Positions 5,250 to 8,639 of a DNA stretch of 8,639 nucleotides are shown one piece after another. Within the stretch, counting starts at the first letter, position 1. Every line of letters begins with the position of its first letter. Made by a program: the position numbers and the translations under genes. Source of the stretch: Dehalococcoidia bacterium. GTDB lineage: Bacteria; Chloroflexota; Dehalococcoidia; Lucifugimonadales; Lucifugimonadaceae. The notes beneath the pieces are model-generated. The model saw only the letters and a program-made list of their open reading frames with translations, made no database searches and was not told the DNA's origin. The DNA lies in the NCBI GenBank assembly GCA_012270805.1, contig JAAXHR010000310.1:1-8639 (forward strand), written 5' to 3'.

Positions 5250-7024
5250 ACACAAACTGCCAGTTTTGCCACCTCTCGCTGTCTGATTTCGATATTAGTC
5301 GGACTCCAATCATCATATTGGCTTAGTCTACGTGTAAGCGTGATACTACTGTCTTGGTAGCTCTCGCGTTTCTTCGCAAAGTTATCGTTATACTTCTTCC
5401 CAGGCTTATTGTCCGCCGGTCCCATTAGTGTCAAGTTTCCGATCCGATGGATCCATTCGGATCCATCGACTTCATTGAAGCCAGCCCAGCCGTTCCAATG
5501 CTGCGGAGACTTTGGAAGTATGTGCTCCACATTGCAGTATCGTTCAATGAATAGGTGTGCGTCGCGCTGTATGGCACCGTTGATCCCTAGTAGGAACTGC
5601 TTGATTTTTGGATGATCAGTCATTCTAGCCTCAACCATCTCGTCTAGAAATTTGGAGTCGTCTAGCACTCCATGCGCCGACCGATCGCAATTCTGTAGGA
5701 AACTGGCGAATTCGTCATCTGGAATATCGTCGGCTGCTGCGATATTCTTTGCATAGTCCGAAAACTCAGATTCAAAGTGAGACGGCTCGAACTTGGGTGT
5801 AACGAACGCTGTTCTGAGGACGAACGTCGCTAGGCGACTCAGATTTCTATTGGCAATTCGCGCAATCCGTTTCTTTTTGCGGCCGTCCGATTCTCGAACC
5901 CACCAAGTCAACATGGCGAATATCAAGGGCTGAGTGATTGTATACCTGCGCAATTCTCGAAGGAAAACTGCCAAATTCCTAGGAGAGTTAGTTGTGCCAG
6001 AAGCCACTCTGAATTCGTGGATAAAGTCGGGGTCGGGAGTCGCCGCTGCTAGCGTTCGGAAGAGTTCCAAAGACTCGGGAGAGGTGATTTGTTCAATTAA
6101 ATTGAATGTATAATCCGCCAAAAGCTCAGTCGTTCCGTGTTTTCTGTCCCTCTGGGTACGGATAGCGTCCCGTGCGTCTCGGTAGAAGTGATCCTTGCGT
6201 AGAAAGCCGAACCTGCACTGCAGGTGGCACCGCATGTATTCGGATGCTTTTTTAGAGCTAGGAATAATTGTTCGGATTCTCTCTAGATTTTCATGTACCG
6301 AATTTTTTCTTTCGGAATCGCGTTCCGAGTTAAAATGCGAATACAGATAATTGCGAATGAGGTCCAAATCGTCTAGTTGCTTACCTCTGCAGTTGATTGT
6401 CTCATATACGGCGTTCGGATCGATGTGAGGTGGAACCCGCAAACATGCTACTTCGAGCTTCTCAAGAAGAAAGTCGAAATACCGTTCTGATTTCTCGTAA
6501 CTCATGGGAGAGAAGAAGTTCTCGATCTCTTCCCATGCGGCAGTGAGCGTACCGTTGGTCCTAATCGGGTTCCCACGAATCATTTGGCGATATGGCATAG
6601 CGTCATTCTTCGCCGGAAAAATCCGAGGGGTATAACGATCTGTGTTGTCCATGGTCCATGTCCTTTGGGCCTCAAGATCGAACAGCATCCGTAACGCGAG
6701 TCCTTCTCGCTGCGAACCCTTTGCGTTACATACGAACTGGCGGCAAAGCGCGGCGCAAATCAACGATATCGTTACCATTCGTTGTTGGCCGTCGTTTATC
6801 TCCCACCGTCGTTGTTCGACCTCTACGAGCATGATAGCACCTAGAAAGTAGCAGTCGCGATTTTCCTTGATCGCATCATTGATGTCGTGCAGTAGTGCAC
6901 GGACATCGCTCTGCTGCCAATCGTAATAGCGCTGATGCCACGGGACGTCGAAACGGCCCTGTTGGAACAGGTCCGAAAACAACATCGCTTCTGCCTCGAT
7001 AACAGTCCGATGTTGCTTTGTCAA
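5234..7024 (-). CDS. DUF262-DUF1524 (GmrSD/SspE-like) nuclease
   Basis: This is a predicted NTPase-nuclease of the family of GmrSD modification-dependent restriction enzymes and SspE, the phosphorothioate-dependent effector. The 596-residue protein has the DUF262 opening (FDVPWHQRYYDW, 25-36) and the signature DGQQR (78-82). A long helical middle follows. The C-terminal DUF1524 HNH nuclease has VEHILPKS (499-506), GNLTLMG (529-535) and the conserved NKPGKKYNDNFAKKR segment. The start is an unusual TTG at 7024: it overlaps the dndC stop (TTGA), and a full AAGGAG (7037-7032) sits 7 bases upstream, which decides the start over the ATG 13 codons in. Both domain signatures are intact, so nuclease activity is likely. 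Its place directly after dndC suggests that it recognises sulfur-modified or unmodified DNA. In the Ssp case NTPase activity is stimulated by the modification, but that is not shown for this protein. Confidence 0.9.
   Translation of the reverse strand: MTKQHRTVIEAEAMLFSDLFQQGRFDVPWHQRYYDWQQSDVRALLHDINDAIKENRDCYFLGAIMLVEVEQRRWEINDGQQRMVTISLICAALCRQFVCNAKGSQREGLALRMLFDLEAQRTWTMDNTDRYTPRIFPAKNDAMPYRQMIRGNPIRTNGTLTAAWEEIENFFSPMSYEKSERYFDFLLEKLEVACLRVPPHIDPNAVYETINCRGKQLDDLDLIRNYLYSHFNSERDSERKNSVHENLERIRTIIPSSKKASEYMRCHLQCRFGFLRKDHFYRDARDAIRTQRDRKHGTTELLADYTFNLIEQITSPESLELFRTLAAATPDPDFIHEFRVASGTTNSPRNLAVFLRELRRYTITQPLIFAMLTWWVRESDGRKKKRIARIANRNLSRLATFVLRTAFVTPKFEPSHFESEFSDYAKNIAAADDIPDDEFASFLQNCDRSAHGVLDDSKFLDEMVEARMTDHPKIKQFLLGINGAIQRDAHLFIERYCNVEHILPKSPQHWNGWAGFNEVDGSEWIHRIGNLTLMGPADNKPGKKYNDNFAKKRESYQDSSITLTRRLSQYDDWSPTNIEIRQREVAKLAVCVWKFV
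5445..5468. repeat. Ten-base inverted repeat inside the DUF262-DUF1524 gene
   Basis: Arms CGATGGATCC (5445-5454) and GGATCCATCG (5459-5468) pair perfectly around a 4-base loop (ATTC). The element lies in the HNH-domain coding region, encoding VDGSEWIHRI. It is not followed by a T tract on the coding strand, so it is not a terminator. It may affect mRNA structure or be chance. Confidence 0.5.
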
Positions 7025-8223
7025 GCCGAAGCTCCTTCAGGGTTAGGGGTAATCGCTTCGTGCAGAGCCGAGCGACAGTCTTGGCGAATTTGGTCTCGAC
7101 GCCATATGTCCTCGATGACGTCGAGTTCTGATTCGGTAATTAGCTGTTGTGCTATTTCTTGTTCCAAAGTCTGCAATTCTCTCAGGATACGCTTGCGGAC
7201 ATCAAGTTTGAAAGGTCCCATGACAGGAGTTCCGTCGGCACGGGATTTCAAGTTTCCATCTCGCCGTACGCGCTGACGATTTGCATCGTCTTCGCGGAGT
7301 TGAACCAGCCACTCACGGAAGTCGAAGAGACGAGCAAAAACCTCTGCGTCTTCGTGGCCAGAATCGATCAAGCCACGTAAGCTCCGATCTTTGCTTACGA
7401 CGGTACATGTCCAGCAACCGAACCTAGGCGAGGTTGTTCCACATGAGGGCGCATCGTCCTTGGTCAGTACCAACGGGCATTCTCCTCCACCAGCGTTCCT
7501 ATACAGAGTGATTAGATCGTGGTGCGATCCGCCCCATGGTGGCTTTCGCTGTATTAGGATCAGCCACACGTCCTCGTCTTTGAATTCGGCGAGCGGTGCG
7601 AATATACGACATCCCTCGACAGAGCTGTGAGGATTCATCTTGGTTGCCGAAACGCCGTGCTTTGCCATGTTGCGGCGGCGGCTCTCGGACTCACTTTTGC
7701 GCGTTCCTACTAATAGCACAGCACGTTTGTGCGTACGAACAAGACTTTCGATCAGTTGGCTAGTTGGGATGATTTTCATTCGGTCGGTACACCACCGGAA
7801 GTTCCGTGTTGGGGGAATGTAGCCACGTCCAATCACGTTGACCCAGAAAGTTTGATCGATGTGCGGCTTCGTGATCTGCGTCTCGATCGGCAGTCCGTTC
7901 GCGGCGGCAGCGGTGCTGATCGTCGCTATGGTAGTTTTGAGATGTTGTATGACCAACGGCGATTCGACTAGCGTGTCATTGCCTATGACATAGACCTTGC
8001 GCCGCCGATCACGGACAGGAAGCGATGCCAACATCTCCCATATCAGTTGGAGCAGCAAGGTTGAATCTTTTCCACCGGAATAGGCCACTACCCACGGATC
8101 AAGATGCTTACGCAAATACTCCCTTCGAATGATGTCCATGGTGGCGTTGAGCCGCTCGACAACACGGACGATTTTACTATGGCTATCGCTTGCGATGGAA
8201 TTCAATTGGGTGCGCTCGTTCAT
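7021..8223 (-). CDS. dndC: DndC-like DNA phosphorothioation sulfurtransferase (PP-loop, Fe-S)
   Basis: DndC proteins are PAPS-reductase-like ATP pyrophosphatases carrying a 4Fe-4S cluster; they take part in replacing a non-bridging backbone oxygen in DNA with sulfur. This 400-residue protein has the PP-loop SGGKDST (49-55), NDT (82-84), RWCTDRMKIIP (143-153, Cys145), GTRKSES (173-179), and the diagnostic DndC segment with Cys249, SCGTTSPRFGCWTCTVV (Cys261, Cys270, Cys273) and KDRSL. These cysteines fit the cluster ligands of the family. I chose ATG 8223, 4 bases after the desulfurase stop. A longer frame to ATG 8346 overlaps the conserved tail of the desulfurase by 119 bases and is unlikely. 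It is shorter than many DndC proteins. The upstream desulfurase is the natural sulfur and cluster supplier. The missing DndD/DndE partners make the exact chemistry uncertain. Confidence 0.92.
   Translation of the reverse strand: MNERTQLNSIASDSHSKIVRVVERLNATMDIIRREYLRKHLDPWVVAYSGGKDSTLLLQLIWEMLASLPVRDRRRKVYVIGNDTLVESPLVIQHLKTTIATISTAAAANGLPIETQITKPHIDQTFWVNVIGRGYIPPTRNFRWCTDRMKIIPTSQLIESLVRTHKRAVLLVGTRKSESESRRRNMAKHGVSATKMNPHSSVEGCRIFAPLAEFKDEDVWLILIQRKPPWGGSHHDLITLYRNAGGGECPLVLTKDDAPSCGTTSPRFGCWTCTVVSKDRSLRGLIDSGHEDAEVFARLFDFREWLVQLREDDANRQRVRRDGNLKSRADGTPVMGPFKLDVRKRILRELQTLEQEIAQQLITESELDVIEDIWRRDQIRQDCRSALHEAITPNPEGASA
7032..7037 (-). promoter_or_regulatory. Ribosome binding site AAGGAG that fixes a TTG start
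   Basis: On the minus strand, AAGGAG lies inside the last codons of dndC, 7 bases before the TTG at 7024. This is the strongest Shine-Dalgarno in the operon and supports the non-ATG start of the DUF262 protein. Confidence 0.7.
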
Positions 8224-8227
8224 TTTA

Positions 8228-8639
8228 TCACTGCTCGCCGTACCCGAGGGACGGTTTGGTGTCATGGCTACTTTGGCGCAGTGCTCGCCATTGAGGGGAC
8301 AATTGGCGCAAAGCGTCAACGGAGTTCCGGACGCATGCCACGGCAAAGTCGATTTCCTCTTCGGTTGTGAATCGCCCGAGGCTGAAGCGGACTGAGCAGC
8401 TTGCGAGATCCTCGGGCAAGCCTAACGACCTCAATACGTGGGAGGGCTCGACACGAGATGACGTACAGGCCGAACCGGATGAGATAGCAACGTCCTTCAA
8501 CGACATCATTAGGGATTCACTCTCGACGCAAGCGAAGCCAACGTTCACGATTCCTGGAACGCGATTTGCTTTATTGCCGTTTATGGAGGTATGCTCAATA
8601 TCTGCAAGACGATCAAGCAGGCAGCGATCGAGCGCGGCG
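8228..8639 (-). CDS. iscS: IscS-type cysteine desulfurase, C-terminal 137 residues, cut by right edge
   Basis: This is a PLP-dependent enzyme that takes sulfur from L-cysteine as an enzyme-bound persulfide and hands it to acceptors; here DndC (cluster assembly and the sulfur for DNA) is the likely acceptor. The visible part reads on without a stop to the window edge (first full codon at 8638). It includes NRVPGIVNVGFACVESESL, the loop SSGSACTS with the catalytic cysteine (codon near 8467-8465), EPSHVLRSLGLPEDLA, SVRFSLGRFTTEEEID, and the tail LRQLSPQWRALRQ. The pattern is that of group I (IscS/NifS/DndA) enzymes, and the tail resembles the IscS scaffold-interaction region. The gene is first in the visible operon and only 4 bases separate it from dndC. 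The name dndA would be equally apt by context. The PLP lysine and substrate residues are outside the window. Confidence 0.92.
   Translation of the reverse strand, partial: AALDRCLLDRLADIEHTSINGNKANRVPGIVNVGFACVESESLMMSLKDVAISSGSACTSSRVEPSHVLRSLGLPEDLASCSVRFSLGRFTTEEEIDFAVACVRNSVDALRQLSPQWRALRQSSHDTKPSLGYGEQ

Noticed and set aside
8224..8346. N-terminal extension of dndC with a cysteine cluster (CANCPLNGEHC)
   Set aside because: It looks like a metal site, but it overlaps the conserved IscS tail in another frame by 119 bases, and ATG 8223 sits just after the desulfurase stop. It is kept only as a caution.
1275..8639. Dpd 7-deazaguanine DNA modification cluster (also has SNF2 and ParB-like parts)
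   Set aside because: No DpdA transglycosylase-like protein or queuosine-pathway gene is present, while a desulfurase and a true DndC motif set are, pointing to sulfur chemistry.
1..8639. CRISPR array, tRNA or rRNA genes, insertion sequences
   Set aside because: No regular repeat-spacer pattern, tRNA-like cloverleaf or transposase reading was seen on either strand by eye.

Overview
The window looks like a bacterial accessory (defence-island type) region. Codon use is mixed, with a moderate G+C content by eye. The cysteine desulfurase closely resembles the proteobacterial IscS type, so a proteobacterium or related Gram-negative is the best guess, but the species cannot be named from this sequence.

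Left part, about 1-1130, plus strand. The left edge carries the tail of an unidentified reading frame (3-179), a decayed-looking stretch (180-284) and a possible 55-residue small ORF (290-457). A clear HicA/HicB type II toxin-antitoxin pair follows (545-799 and 796-1128, overlapping by ATGA). The 146-base gap at 1129-1274 is a convergent junction with two short palindromes and no strong terminator.

Right part, 1275-8639, minus strand, read from right to left. This is one tightly packed seven-gene transcription unit: an IscS-type cysteine desulfurase (cut by the right edge), a DndC-type PP-loop/Fe-S sulfurtransferase, a DUF262-DUF1524 (GmrSD/SspE-like) nuclease, a compact SNF2 helicase, a full ParB-like protein, a second ParB-like protein that keeps only the helix-turn-helix part, and a beta-CASP metallo-beta-lactamase nuclease. 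Every junction is a small overlap or a gap of 5 bases or less (4-nt gap, 3-nt overlap, about 16-nt overlap, 3-nt gap, 5-nt gap, 20-nt overlap), and several genes have good Shine-Dalgarno sequences inside the preceding gene.

The desulfurase plus DndC is the sulfur-mobilising core of DNA phosphorothioation systems. The known partners DndB, DndD, DndE, SspB and SspC are not seen here. Their places are taken by the SNF2 motor, two ParB-like proteins and an MBL nuclease, with a DUF262/HNH protein that resembles the phosphorothioate-sensing effector SspE. The working hypothesis is a variant DNA sulfur-modification and restriction system: IscS supplies persulfide sulfur, DndC activates or transfers it, ParB-like proteins and the SNF2 motor provide DNA recognition and access (and perhaps nicking), and the DUF262-HNH and MBL proteins act as nucleases. 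The individual families are well supported. The combined function is inference.
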